Source: Plantago major
Taxonomy: Eukaryota; Streptophyta; Magnoliopsida; Lamiales; Plantaginaceae
DNA: 64,000 nucleotides
Direction of reading: 5' to 3'
Assembly (NCBI GenBank): GCA_026545765.1
Contig: JAIFAC010000047.1
Location: 62,001-126,000 of the forward strand
The stretch's first letter is position 1. Each line of letters starts with the position of its first letter. Shown piece by piece: positions 1-12,209 of this stretch. The notes beneath the pieces are model-generated. The model was not told the DNA's origin. It worked only from the letters and a program-made list of their open reading frames with translations, and did not search any database. The translations under genes and the position numbers were made by a program.

Positions 1-5
1 GGGAT

Positions 6-960
6 TGTTGGGGAACTAGTTATAAGAGGCAACCAAATGCGGTTGCAAGAGGCAACCCAGAGAGAGACAAAAATGTTATGTGTTATAATGTGTTAAGTGG
101 ATAACTTTGAGCAATTATTTATCTAAGTTCCACCGCTCGGTTTTGCATGTTCTTTAGCTCGTTGCGAAGTGGGATGTGCAAGCTTCGTAATGGTATAAGA
201 TACGGGAGGTAACCAATTCTAGGTGTGAATGATAAATTGGCTTATTTGTCCCACATTGGAAAAGAATTGAAGGGAAAGATGGTATAAAGGCTTGCTTGTG
301 TATACTAGAGTTCACAAGTGTGTGTTATAGTTATGGAAAACCTCCTACGGGAGCGCGCGCGCGGGGAGTGGTTTCAATTTGAACTAAAAACCTAAGCAAG
401 CAAACACGATCTTGAGGGTCGTTTGTATAAACTTGAATAAGAGGAGTTACATTTTCATTTTGAAACTCCTGCCCACTAACAGTATACATTATTCAGTTGT
501 TCTTAATACATCAGTTACGTTTTTTGCTACTACTGGTGAGTTAGATGTTACGTTTTTCTACAGCTATATAAACCACATCCCTCACTTGAGAAAACACACC
601 AGAATTCCATTCTTCTCTTCTCTTATCCATTTTCTTTCTGCACTTTAGAAATTCGAGTGTTTCTTCACCACAGAAGTTCGACGGAGCTTCTACTGCACAG
701 CTTCCAGTAACTGCTGAGATTGGACGTTGTACCTTGGGAGCTAATTATTCGAGGGAGGCCTGAAGCTTAATAAGGCGGACAGATTTAGCTTAAGGGGAAG
801 TGGTCACACCGCTGACTCGTCCAGGATTAAATCCAAACAATAATGTTTTTTCTGTTTCTTGTAATTTTCAGTTGCAGTAAGTGTAATCCTTTAATTTTTC
901 TTTGCTACTGTTTCTTTCTTTTTTTTTTTCTTGTAGCAAAAGTGCTAACCGGAACCAACA
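6..960 (+). repeat. LTR of an LTR retrotransposon (solo or 3' LTR)
   Basis: The block starts TGTTGG and ends CCAACA, a perfect 6-bp terminal inverted repeat with the TG...CA ends of an LTR. The five bases before it (gggat) would fit the end of a polypurine tract, so it may be the 3' LTR of an element lying left of the window. Inside are a CCCACATTGG box near 250 and a TATA box (TATAAA) at 283-288, the usual U3 layout of plant Copia LTRs. No internal domain is visible in the window, so the family cannot be assigned. A solo LTR is equally possible because the left flank is not available to test for a target duplication. Confidence 0.7.
283..288 (+). promoter_or_regulatory. TATA box of the first LTR
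   Basis: TATAAA lies in GGTATAAAGG about 278 bp into the LTR, downstream of a CAAT-like CCCACATTGG box. This is the expected place for an LTR core promoter reading rightward. Confidence 0.45.
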
Positions 961-1473
961 CTAGGATGGTGATTCTATTTATGTTTCGTAATTGAAGTAC
1001 TTTGCAAATTGCTAGGAGGCTTTAATCAAGGAAAGTTCCCCTAGGGTGCATTCACGTTTATGTGTTAATTGTTAGAATCATATTTTATACATGCAAGTTC
1101 TACATGGTTAAGATTAGATATTTAACACGATTATGTTTACTTTATATGATATGATATGCTTGCAAGTCTCTTTAAAATTGTGCACCAGTTATGTGTTTAC
1201 ATGCATGCTTTACGATAATCAATTGATTGTTATATGTGTTTACAAGTTTCCCTAAAATTCAAATACGTATGTAGTATTGTAATTCGGGTTAGAGAAGCAT
1301 GTGTTACGTTTTATAAATTTTATTTGGAAGATGATTAGTTGTCTTTGCCTGGCAAACTGCCGCAGACACCTTAATACTTAGTTGCTTCAAGTTGTCGTGT
1401 CATTTAGAGTTGTGATCCAACATGTCTGTTTGCTTCAAATGTTGGTACTTACTGTTATTTGGAATTACATGTG
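961..1473. other. AT-rich spacer, no gene seen
   Basis: These 513 bp lie between the first LTR and the left end of the SIRE-like Copia. I see no coding exon, TIR or RNA gene. The sequence is AT-rich with no obvious tandem structure and could be host DNA or decayed repeat. Confidence 0.5.
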
Positions 1474-2336
1474 TGTAAGTAGTAGATTAATTAGTGAAAT
1501 AGTAAATAGGTCAGGATTTAATACTAAGCTAACTACGACCTGAAGAATAGTGTATCGAGAACACCAAAATCTGTATAAAACATTTTCCAGTGTTATCAAG
1601 ACACTAAGCTTCGAGAAACCTAAGACAGAAACTTATACTCGATCTAATCAACAGAATAAACAGCGGAAATAAACAAGACAATGTATAAGTTTCTAGCATA
1701 TTATATTACTATAATTCACCGAGCCTCGGTAAAAAGCGTATCCACTATACGATGATTGATAATGAATACAAAGAACTACTCTAGATCTATTATTGCGAAT
1801 ATATCTAGATGCAAAACAACTAAGCAATCGTAAAGAGCTACCTCTACCAATCTACCTATCAATCGCTGAATCACACAGAGAAAACTAGATAGAAAAGGCT
1901 TAGAAAACATTGACAGAAATCTCGAATCTAATAATGTATAAACTCTCGGTTTTTCTTGCTTGATTCCCGTCTATGTCAACAGTAGAGTCCTACATTGAAT
2001 CTTGTTATGATCTTGTAAGTAGAATCCTTGTAGACTTCAGCTTCCTTTCCTAATTCAACTCGTACTCTTGTTCTTCTTATTCCTTGCCGACTTCGACTTG
2101 TATAGACTCTTGGATTCTATGAGATCTTTTGTCCTAAAATATCTGCACATATATATAACTAAAACTGTGGAACTAATTAGGGAATCGAATAAAGGTAAAA
2201 ACTATAAACAGATTATATATCAAAGTGTCATAAATTATCCAGTGTATCCAGAACACTGAAGAACTCAGTGTTTCCGAAATACTGGAATAAGAGTTCTGTG
2301 AGTGTTACCAACACACCCAGAAATGTCACACTTACA
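1474..2336 (-). repeat. 3' LTR of the SIRE-like Copia
   Basis: Read on the minus strand the LTR begins TGTAAG at 2336, right after a purine-rich tract, and ends CTTACA at 1474, giving a 6-bp inverted terminal repeat and a length of 863 bp. The left edge rests only on this terminus match, because the partner LTR is not in the window. It contains several copies of the GTGT-N7-ACAC motif (1550, 1590, 2242, 2302, with a variant at 2268). Confidence 0.6.
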
Positions 2337-2352
2337 ATCTCCCCCTTAGTTT
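2337..2352 (-). other. Polypurine tract of the SIRE-like Copia
   Basis: The minus strand reads AACTAAGGGGGAGAT directly before the TGTAAG start of the LTR. This is the primer site for plus-strand DNA synthesis in LTR elements, and its position fixes the right edge of the 3' LTR. Confidence 0.7.
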
Positions 2353-3857
2353 TTGCCTTTCTTCACATCACCTAAACCTGTTAAAACAAGTTCAAAATAT
2401 ATATACTAACTCCCTTTAAAAACAAGAGAAATTACTCCCCCTTAATTTCAGAATAAGAGATAGCATAGATGACAAAAGAGAAACATAGAATCCTAGAAAT
2501 ATTTCAAGCAACACTCCTACACTTGTTGATCCTCTCCCTCTTGATGTGCTGAAAGCAAAAGCTCCAAATTCAACTTCATAAGCCAGAGAAGAAATAGGGA
2601 GGAAGTTGAAGAGATACGGTAGTGGTGAAGATGGGTAGCAAGATGGGTAATGGGAGGGTTAAAAGTCAAGATAAAAATCTGAAAAACACTAAAAGGAAAG
2701 TTAGTATGAATGAGACACATAAAAAATAATCCTGCTCAAGTATGGAATTTAGATAAAAGAATATCAAACCAAGGTAGAATTAATAGCACTTAAGAAATAA
2801 TTCCGTTTAGAGGTACAGTAACCAACAGAACCACCACTCAGAACTAACCTACCCGAATAATCTAAGTTCCATACAGAAACCCAACAACCATAGCTACACA
2901 CACAAACCATGCATAAGAAGAGAAAAGAGAGAAAGAAGCACATAAGTCACAAACAGTCAAAGCAAGAAAGTACTTGGTGTGTCCGGAACACTCAGCTCAA
3001 AAACAAGTAAGTCACATCACTAAAGTGAAAACAAATTCTCCAAAGGAAAAAAGAAGAGGGAAGAAAGTGTTGGCAGTACACTCAGTGAAATATGATGTTG
3101 TCAGAACACAAGAAAAACTGAACCCAAAAATACACAGATCGAAACTTTTTATTTAACTCTAACATGACAAAACAAGAATAATAAAGGTTGTATTTGAACA
3201 AAAATTTTGTTTATATTTGATAAGGGTAACTAGTTGAATGAAGGTAGCCGGAACTCCAAACACCCCAACAGTACCACAAATCTTTTCAGCAACATGGGTG
3301 AGTTGAGTACATAGGACTGAGTGCAGATAGCCGGAACTTCAACACCCCAGTATCCCAATGCGTACACATTTACCATATCACCTTTTTAGAGACGGCCTCA
3401 AGTAAGTTAATCACACCGAATGTAGGCAGTCAAGAACCCCATGCACCCCGGCATAACTACAGACTATATCTAGCAATCCCATTGAACAACCACACATAAA
3501 AAGTCAAGAATTGGTTTTATTAGTTCAGAAAGTGGTCAAAACGGGCAGAAATCAAGGATCAAAAACCCACAAAGCAACTGGTGTACTACACACACGAGCA
3601 TTTTTTTATATAGAAGGAGAACATGCTTCAAAGAAGGAGACGACCAAAGAAGATGAGACCAAGAGAACTAGACACAATACTGAGCAAAGACTGAAAGTAA
3701 CAAAAAAAAAAAAAAAGAAGAGAAGTAGGGAGGAAACTACAGGAAAGATCATAACACATAACACGACAAACACAAAACTGGTGTAATCTGGTGGTGTTTC
3801 GGACACACCAGGGCAGGCAGAATCTAGACAACACACATACTAAGAGATTTACGCAAA
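2353..3857 (-). other. 3' non-coding region of the SIRE-like Copia
   Basis: About 1.5 kb lies between the end of RNase H and the polypurine tract. SIRE relatives often carry an env-like frame here, but I see only short broken frames and no membrane protein. The region contains four copies of the GTGT-N7-ACAC motif (2977, 3067, 3581, 3794) and an A-rich run near 3702. Confidence 0.5.
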
Positions 3858-6505
3858 CTTTAAAATCTCTCGGTGTCTAGGGGCTTGGTAAAAATGTCAG
3901 CTACTTGATTTGTGGTTTCTATATGTTGGATATCAATAAGCTTTGAATCAACCAAATCACGCAAAAAATGGTGTCGAATGTCTATGTGCTTAGTTCTAGA
4001 GTGTTGTGCATGATTTTTGGATATATTGATCGCACTCAAGTTGTCACAGAACATCAAACGAGTATCACTTTTCAAACCATAATCATGCAACATGTGATTT
4101 AACCATATCAATTGGGTTACACAACTACCGACAGCTATATACTCGGATTCAGCAGTTGAAAGAGATACGCAGTTCTATTTTTTACTGTACTAAGACACTA
4201 GATTATTTCCTAAGTAAAAACATCCATCACTGGTAGATTTTCAATCATCTAAATCCCCTGCCCAATCAGAATCACTAAAACCAACAAGATTGGATTTAGT
4301 GTCCCAAGAATACCAAATTCCCAATGTGGGTGTTCCAGAAATATATCAAAGAATCCTCTTAACATCTAGTAAATGAGAAGTACGGGGATCAGCCTGATAC
4401 CTGGCACATACACATACAGAGTACATGATATCTGGACGAGTAGCAGCAAGATAGAGAAGGCTGCCAATCATGGAGCGATACAGTGTGATGTCGACACACT
4501 CTCCTAAACCGTCTTTGAAAATCTTGATACTCGAAGGCATGGGAGTCTTGCAAGGCCTCGATGTAGACAAACCAAAGCGTTGAACCAGATTGCGTGCATA
4601 CTTTTCTTGTGACAAAAACATCCCATTAGATTTCTGTTTGACTTGCAATCCCAAAAAGAAGGAAAGTTCGCCAATCATGCTTATCTCAAAAGTACCTGTC
4701 ATGGTTTCAACAAATTTTTCTAGAGTAGACTTATTAGTTAAGCCAGAAACAATATCATCAACATAAATCTGAGTAACACACACATCATTCTGAGTTCGTA
4801 AGATAAACAAAGTTCGATCTCCTTCTCCACGAATGAAACCAAACTGTAACAAGAATTTGGTAAGTATATCATACCAAGCTCGATGAGCTTGTTTTAAGCC
4901 ATACAAAGCCTTATCAAGCTTATAAACATACTCAGGATGAAATGGATCAATGAAACCTTTGGGTTGTTCAACATAAACCTATTTGTCAATATATCAATTA
5001 AGAAAAAGCAGCTTTAACATCCATTTGATACAGAGTTATATGCAGATGACAAGCTATAGCAAGCAACAGTATAATAGATTCAATTCGTGCCACATGAGCA
5101 AAAGTCTCATCAAAATCAACTCCTTATACCTGTCTCGAACAATTATACCATTTTCATCACTTTTATTCTTAAAGATCTATTTAGTCCCAATTATATTAAC
5201 GTTAGAGGGACGTGGAACTAAAGTCCAAACTTTGTTCTTGGTAAACTGTAAAAGCTCTTCTTGTATAGCATTTATCCAGTGAGTATCCTTAAGTGCTTGA
5301 GTTACAGATTTAGGTTCAACAGAGCAGACAAAACAAGAGACGCGCACCTGAGCACATATGGTTTCCATACACACGTGTAGATTTACCATCTTTTTATAGT
5401 CAACACGAGGTTTACCACGAGTCTTGACTCCAACATAAAGGTCACCAATTACCTGGGTAGAGGGATGACTGTTCCTGATGCGTGATGGTGGATCTCTCTA
5501 TGCATTGTCACTAGTTAAGTGTTCTTCAAACTCAGAATCAAAATCACTTTCTGCAGCTGGTGTCTCGGGTACACCAGTTATCTGGTCTGGAACAGATGGT
5601 GTTGTGGAAACACCTGAGGGCTCTGGAGTTGCTCTTTGCTCATCTGGTAGTGTATTAGGTACACTTGAATCCTGTTCACCTACTGTATCAGGTGTATTGA
5701 TTACCTCTGGTGTTTCAGACACACTGGTGATCACATCGCCTGGTGTGTTGAACACACTGTCTGGTTCTTCTTCAACCTGTTCACCTGTATGACTAGGAAA
5801 ATCATCAAATACAACATTGACTGACTCCATGATAGTCACGAGTAGGATTAAAAATCCTATATGCATGACTATTTAAGTAGTAGTAGCCAACAAAAATTCC
5901 CTTTTCGCTCTTACGATCAAATTTCCCTAAATGATCTCGATCATTCAAGATATAGCAAGTACACCCAAACACACGAAGATGTGCAGGATTAGGTTTCTTA
6001 TCCTTGAGGAACTCATAAGGAGTTTTAGTTGTACCTGGTCTAAGATAAACTCTATTAGTCAAGTAGCAAGCAGTGTTTAAAGCTTCAGCCCACAGTCGTT
6101 TAGGTAATTTCATGGAATTCAACATTACTCTAGCCATTTCTTGCAAAGTTCTATTCTTTCTCTCAGCTATGCCATTTTGCTGAGGAGTCTTTGGAGCAGA
6201 AAATTCATGAAATATACCATGTTGATCACTGAAATCAAAAAAAGATTTATTCTCAAATTCTTTACCATGATCAGAACGAATGCGAAACACAGAAGAACCA
6301 TAGAGGGTAACAATACTAGCATATAGTGTTCTAAATACACCAAATGTTTCAGATTTTTCTTTAAGAAATTTAATCCATGTATAACGAGAAAAATCATCAA
6401 CAATCACATAGGCATATCTTTTACCACCAAAGCTATCAACTTCTATAGGACCCATAAGATCCATATGAAGTAACTGAAAGCACTTACTTGTACCAACATG
6501 TTGTC
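3858..6505 (-). pseudogene. SIRE-like Copia pol: integrase core, RT, RNase H
   Basis: Reading leftward from the Gypsy insertion: the integrase core (6505 to about 5805) keeps all three catalytic positions in HMDLMGP, RSDHGKEF and AERKNRT. A Pro/Thr-rich linker (about 5500-5865) consists of short V-x-x-TP phrases. The RT start (about 5177-5389) shows the conserved W-x-x-A segment, and the RT core (4346-4906) has YGLKQ and an intact YVDD. RNase H (about 3860-4170) has STAESEY and the C-terminal TKHIDIRHHFLRD. Several frame changes and stops, for example around 4900-5180 and 4170-4340, break the polyprotein. It continues at 21133 beyond the nested Gypsy. Confidence 0.85.
6501..6505. repeat. Target site duplication TTGTC (left copy)
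   Basis: TTGTC precedes the TGTTGA start of the Gypsy 5' LTR. The identical TTGTC follows the TCAACA end of the 3' LTR at 21128-21132. A perfect 5-bp duplication shows that one integration event delivered the whole 14.6 kb element into the Copia. Confidence 0.95.
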
Positions 6506-7451
6506 TGTTGATACGAAAATATGTCCAATCCATCATAGGAGCCCTTGGAACGAATTCTAAGGTGTCCTAAGTCATCTAATGGATCCGAGACACATTGGTC
6601 CGAGCCAACGGTCCGATCCGGGCAGACCCACCATGGTCCGACCCACCACCCTAGAAGAGAAGAACAAAGGATCTAAAGCTTACTAGGTCCGACCCAGGGA
6701 TCTCAGGTCCGACCCACCTGGGTTCGAGCCTCTCTAGAAAAGGAGACATAGTACTTGAACAGTACTGGGTCCGACCCAAGGCCCCCGACACGGACGATCA
6801 CTCGGATCCAACATGACATTCCCACAGGCAACTAAGTAGACAGGCACCAGAGAGTAGGGGGTCCGAACCATGAGGTCCGAATCGGAAGAGTTGGGCAAGC
6901 TTAGAGGACTTCCTCATTTGACAACCCAATACGGTCCGGACCAGGCGTCCGGATCAACCTCTCCGGACCTCGGACCTCGGCAGACTATGTCACACCCTCC
7001 AAAACTCTTCCAATAATGACTAAACTACCCCTAAAATCCCAAAATGGCATGGGCTAAGTATCATTATTGGGCCATGGGCCTAAATATGCCTTGGTGGCTC
7101 AACCGGAGCCCTACACTTGGCGCGATCTTGAGGAAGCCTTCCACTTTGAGGAAACCCTAAAAATAGGGCACACATCCCCATGCAACGGTAAGCCATCTTA
7201 CGAACTTAATCTCGAACATTATACAGAGCAGATCTCCAGTCTCTCTCGAGTGAAGTCTTCTACCAGTTTGACACTTAGCAAACCGGGTCCTAACCCCCCC
7301 CCCCCCCCCAAGTCTCTTGCGCAGGTTCTTACCAAGTGTACAGTGGAAGACTCTTACCCGTTGGTTCTTACATAGTGAGGAATTTATCGTCTGGACCAAT
7401 ACCCGTGCTATTGAAATATCTCTAACTGTTTGGGGGACTTTACCCTTAACA
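6506..7451 (+). repeat. 5' LTR of the Tat Gypsy
   Basis: It begins TGTTGATACG and ends TTAACA, directly before the PBS, with a length of 946 bp. Four copies of GGTCCGACCCA lie in U3 (6635, 6686, 6706, 6768). A poly-C run of about 14 lies near 7297. Against the 3' LTR it differs by scattered substitutions and a few small indels. Confidence 0.93.
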
Positions 7452-7454
7452 TTT

Positions 7455-7471
7455 TGGCGCCGTCTGTGGGA
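7455..7471 (+). other. Primer binding site of the Tat Gypsy
   Basis: TGGCGCCGTCTGTGGGA starts three bases after the LTR. It begins TGG, complementary to the CCA end of a tRNA, and the next bases (CGCC) fit a tRNA-Asp-like acceptor better than initiator Met. The same 17-mer occurs in the Tork-like Copia at 36412, and a one-base variant is at 25024. Confidence 0.75.
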
Positions 7472-7502
7472 AACTTTACAAAAAGTTCCGTTCTCTTCGG
7501 TA

Positions 7503-9242
7503 ATGGCAAGGACAAGAAAGTCAGCAAGAACTAATGCCACTGCAATTGGAACACCTGCTCCAAGGCAAAGAGGTAGACCTCCTACTAGGAGGGGAAGGGT
7601 GGCAGAAACTCCACCAAGAGATGCAAGGGACTATCCAAGCGACGGCCACACCGCTAGTCTCTCCTCAGATGAGGAAAGAGCCGCTGATCCACCAATAAGG
7701 ACCCATGAGCTCGGGGTCGAAGGACAAGTTCCTCCGCCAGGAACACACGTTCCTCCCCCAGGAAGAAACTTTACTCTTCCAAATGGGCAGACCATTCGTC
7801 CCAGCGAGTTTGGGATGAACGAGAATCAGTTTGGCCTCTTACTCACCACTATACAAGGATGCTTTGGATCAAAAAACCTCCATCCCCCTCAGCCCACTCC
7901 TCCTTTGGCAATTCCAAGACAAGCTGAACCCATACAATTGAGGAATGAGCATCGTCCTATTCAACAAAGGTTAGGGGAACAAGCTAAACAAGAAGATCTA
8001 AGGAACCTTTTCAACAGAAGAGCCGCTGCTTCTAACGAACAGCGAGAGAGAAGTCCAGTAAGACTTCGAGTGGATGAAGTCGGGACTAGTCGATGTGGAG
8101 CACAGCAACATGCACCAAGAGATCATGTGGCAGAAAGCATCTCAATAGTTCCTCTCAATGACCTTCCTCCAGATGTGGCCATCAACCCCAGAACTGGTGA
8201 AAAGCTGACTGCTGAGCAGATTTACCTCCAACAAAAGGCCTTAGAAACACAAATTGCAACTCTAAGCAAGATGGTGAAGGCACATGAGAAGGTGACTCTT
8301 AGAGCTCCCAATCCGCTATGTGACGAGATCAGAAAGGAAAGGAAGCGCCCTGATTCCACCATTCCGAACCTTGAACACTATTATGGAGATACTTGTCCCG
8401 TCGGGCACCTTACTAGATATGAGAGTAAGATGGAGACCAATGGCTTCAATGACAACATGAAGGGTCTCAACTTTTCCACTACTCTCTTCGGGGAAGCAAT
8501 GGATTGGTGGACCTCACTGCCCAACGGCTCCATCAAGTCCTATTCTGATATTGCTTCCCTCTTCTTGAAAAGATTTGAGAAAGAAAAGAAGAGGAAGAGG
8601 TCAGTTGAGCACCTGGCGGGAATAATCCAGAAAGAGCATGAGGATCTTAGAACCTTTCTTGACCGCTTCAATGCCGAAGTACGCCAAGTAGAGCCTCATA
8701 GCATCAAAGAGCGGGTCCGACACCTATATGCCAACACTTACAATGAAGACCTCAGGAAAAAGCTTTCCAATGAAGAAATCACAACTGAAAAGTACTTGGA
8801 AGATATTTGTGAAGGAGTTTTGTATGGAGAAGAGTATCGAAGAAATGTCCCGATAAGAGCAGTAGCTAAAAAGGGGAAAGAGCAAGTACGACAGGAGCCT
8901 CCTCCTCGTCAGGGAAAGTTTGAACAGAAAAGGGAACTTAGAGATAAGAGAGAGTTTCATAGAGAAAGAACTCCACCAAGGAGATACCCCGAGTATACTC
9001 GCCTCAACAGACCGAGATCCGACATCTTGGCTTCAATCGTTGAGAAAAACTTGGATATACAATGGCCAAAACCTACAAGGAGTAACAAAAAGAACAAAGC
9101 TTCAAAGGACTACTGTAGGTTCCATAAACAAAAAGGTCATTCAACGGAGGACTGTGTCCAGTTGAAGACAGAAATAGAAGGGATGATAAGAAGTGGAAAA
9201 CTGAAGGAACCAATGTATGAAGAGGAACCTTCCAGACAGTAG
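7503..9242 (+). pseudogene. Tat Gypsy gag
   Basis: This encodes the capsid/nucleocapsid precursor. I start it at the ATG at 7503, 32 bases after the PBS, because the upstream extension of the frame lies in the LTR. The N-terminus is basic (MARTRKSARTN) and Pro-rich. The central Retrotrans_gag region (about residues 310-440) contains AMDWWTSLPNGSIKSY and FLDRFNAEV. The C-terminus has a single short knuckle, CRFHKQKGHSTEDC, of the Tat type. The frame ends at TAG 9240-9242, then runs on in the same phase to TGA 9483-9485 and into pol. These may be inactivating stops, or the first could be a natural gag/pol boundary. The frame itself is intact over 580 codons. Confidence 0.85.
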
Positions 9243-12209
9243 AAGAATGAACAAAGAAGGGAGGAGCGTGGTTCGGAACCTCCGGCAGGCTCCTTACCAC
9301 CTCCTCCAGCAGAGATCCCACCCCAGCATGCCCAAAGATACCGAGGGTACCACAATAATATGGAGATGGAAAACCTCCCCTATAGCGGAGTTATCAATGC
9401 CATTGCGGGGAGGACCAACTGGAGGAGACAGTCGAAATGCAAGGGAAAGGACCACACAACCGTGGAGCAAATGCACTTGGGATGAATTCAATATGGGCGT
9501 GTATATACGTCTTTGGTGGGCTTTGGAGGATCTATAGTACGTCCCATTGGGAGTATACCACTACAAGTTTCTATGGGCACTTTTCTGACAAGAGTGATTG
9601 AAACAATCCTCTTTATAGTAGTCGATAGCACCTTTGACTATAACGTGATCTTAGGCCGCCCAGGACTTAACCAATTCAGAGCAATTGCATCTCCCCTACA
9701 CAACAGGGTGAAGTTTCCAACCCCAAATGGCGTGGGCGAAAAAGTGGGAAATGTAAGAGAAGCTTGGGAATGCTATATCATGTCGACCAGGGCAGCATCA
9801 GCACCTGTCCTTTCGGTCACCAAAGGACTTGGAAATACTCCTATGGCTCCTATCCCATCAAAGGAAGAAATTGGTGCTGGGTCACTTAAAGAAAAATTCC
9901 CGAAGACTGCCAGGATGGAACCTCATGAAGCCTTGAAAGAGGTCCAGATGATTGAAGGGAACTCAGAGAAGGTAACCCGAATCGGGACGGAGATGAACAC
10001 AGAGGTAGAAATAAAGCTTATCACTTGCCTCCGTAACAACAGCGACATCTTTGCTTGGAGCATAGATGACCTCAAGGGGATAGACCCAAGGATCGCGGTT
10101 CACCGTCTGAACATGGATCCGACGGCAAAACATATCCGACAAAAGAGGAAGGATTTTGGGCCTGTTGAAGATGCTATTATAGCAGAAGAAGTGGACAAGT
10201 TAATGAAAGCAGGACACATTGAAGAAGTCAGATACTTTGATTGGGTCTGTAACGTGGTCCTCGTCGAGAAGGCCCCAGGAAAGTGGAGAATGTGTAATGA
10301 CTTCACTAGACTCAACAAGTTTTGCCCAAAGGATCCTTATCCACTACCTCGCATAGACCAACTGGTAGATTCTACTGCAGGATGTGCGCTCCTAAGCTTC
10401 ATGGACGCATATCAGGGCTTCTATCAAATCAGGATGGCCCAGGAAGATGTCAAGAAGACGGCCTTCTTCGCAGCAGGAGGGGTCTATTGCTTCAAGGTCA
10501 TGCCATTTGGTCTCAAGAATGCAGGCGCTACATACCAACGATTGGTAAACAAAATGTTCAAAGAGGAGTTGGGTAAAACTATGGAAGTCTATGTGGACGA
10601 CATGCTTGTAAAAAGTAAGACTGAAGAGGAGCATATTGAGCATCTCAACAATTGCTTTTCCATTCTTCGGAAATATGGAATGAAGTTGAACCCTGAAAAG
10701 TGTACGTTTGGAGTAAAGGGAGGAAAGTTTCTTGGCTACATGGTCACGGAGAGAGGTATTAGTGCAAACCCAGAGAAAATAAAGGCAATCTTGGACTTAC
10801 CACAGCCAAAGACCATCAATGAAGTTCAGAAGCTCTTGGGAAGGGTGATGGCATTAAGCCGTTTTATCTCCAAGTCCGCCGAGAAAAACCTACCCTTCTT
10901 CAAGATTCTAAGGAAAGGAGACAAGTTTGAGTGGACAAAGGAGTGTGAAGAGGCCCTGGATCACTTGAAAAAGTACCTCCTCTCATCACCTCTCCTGTCT
11001 AAACCAATAGAAGGTGAACCTCTTTACCTTTATCTAGCTACTACTGATGAAGCGATGAGTTCTGTACTGGTGCGAATACAAGGCAACGACCATTTACCGA
11101 TCTACTACTTGAGCAAGGCCCTTGTGGGCTCTGAGGCCAGATATGTCAAGATCGAGAAGCTCGCCTTCGCACTGGTTTACACTGTACGACGCCTAAAGTC
11201 TTACTTCAAATCTCACCGGGTCGTGGTCCTCACCAATGAACCACTCAAACATGTCCTAGGGAAGCCAGACCAGTCGGGGCGCTTGTCCAAGTGGGCAATT
11301 GAACTAAGTGAATATGATATAGGGTATCAAGCTCCATCGGCCAAGAAGGCACAAGTTCTTGCCGATTTCCTGGTTGATTACCCAGAAGAAACAGAAGGAG
11401 GAACCCAAAGACCACAGGAAAGTGCGAGCCATGTCATGATCACACAAGTAAAAGAGGATGAAAAAGCAAAGGAAGAAAGGCCTAAAGAGACACATGAGAA
11501 TGATTTCCAGCTTTGGACTAAGTATCAGCAACCTATTGATGATTCACTTAGGGTGAGGCACATGTTCCTCCTAGATGAAGTGCCCAATACTTCGACACTT
11601 GCATCTTCCGACAAGAAGCAAGAGGACAAAAAGATGCCCCCTGTTGCTGAGGAAAGCGAGTTGAGAAACAAAGACTGTTGGACATTACAAGTGGATGGAT
11701 CGTCTACTAGACGGTTGGGAGGAATAGGAATCTTTCTTGAAAGTCCTGAGGGAGCCAAACTGGAATATGCCATCACTCTCAACTTTAAAGTGACAAACAA
11801 TGAGGCTGAGTACGAGGCACTCCTCACTGGCCTAAGGATGGCGAGAGCTCTTCAGGTGAAAAGGATCAAGGCTTACACAGATTCACAGCTTGTGCAATCT
11901 CAGTTCTCCGGATCTTTTACCGCCAAAGGACCTAATATGATCAAGTACCCGGAGCTCCTCAAGAAAGAGACTGAGCACTTTGAAGAATTCACTCTTGACC
12001 AGTTCCACAGAGAATGGAACGAAAAGGCCGATGCCCTCTCCAAGTACGCCTCGACCCTAGGAGCTTTGGACACAAGAAGCGTCATCTTGATGACCCGCAC
12101 GGACTCCTCCTTGACTAGCTCCAACGGGCTAGTCTTCCTCCTAAACACAGAAAAGAGCTGGATGATTGATATATTCCACTATGCCGTGCCAGTAGATACT
12201 TCATCATAG
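9243..12209 (+). pseudogene. Tat Gypsy pol: protease remnant, RT, two RNase H domains
   Basis: It is in the same phase as gag. Of the protease only the distal part is present (FDYNVILGRPGLNQFRAIAS, about 9636-9700). The segment that should carry the catalytic D-T/S-G is absent, apparently deleted between about 9480 and 9520. RT follows, with KWRMCNDFTRLNKFCP, SFMDAYQGFYQI and an intact YVDD near 10591. The first RNase H (about 11020-11380) is the degenerate Tat type. The second (about 11680-12060) has the DGSS, E and TDSQL positions of an active fold. The frame stops at 12207-12209, and the integrase start continues in another frame. This is reverse-transcription machinery, now defective. Confidence 0.88.

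Noticed and set aside
3511-3836. Lys-rich and hydrophobic frames near the A-run, considered as an env-like protein of the SIRE-like Copia
   Set aside because: Frames under 100 codons driven by the poly-A/T run. The hydrophobic minus-strand frame is low complexity and has no signal peptide or spike-like layout.
7290-7316. Poly-C run in the Tat LTRs considered as an i-motif or regulatory signal
   Set aside because: It occurs in both LTRs by descent and differs by a base or two. Slippage explains it and I have no further support.
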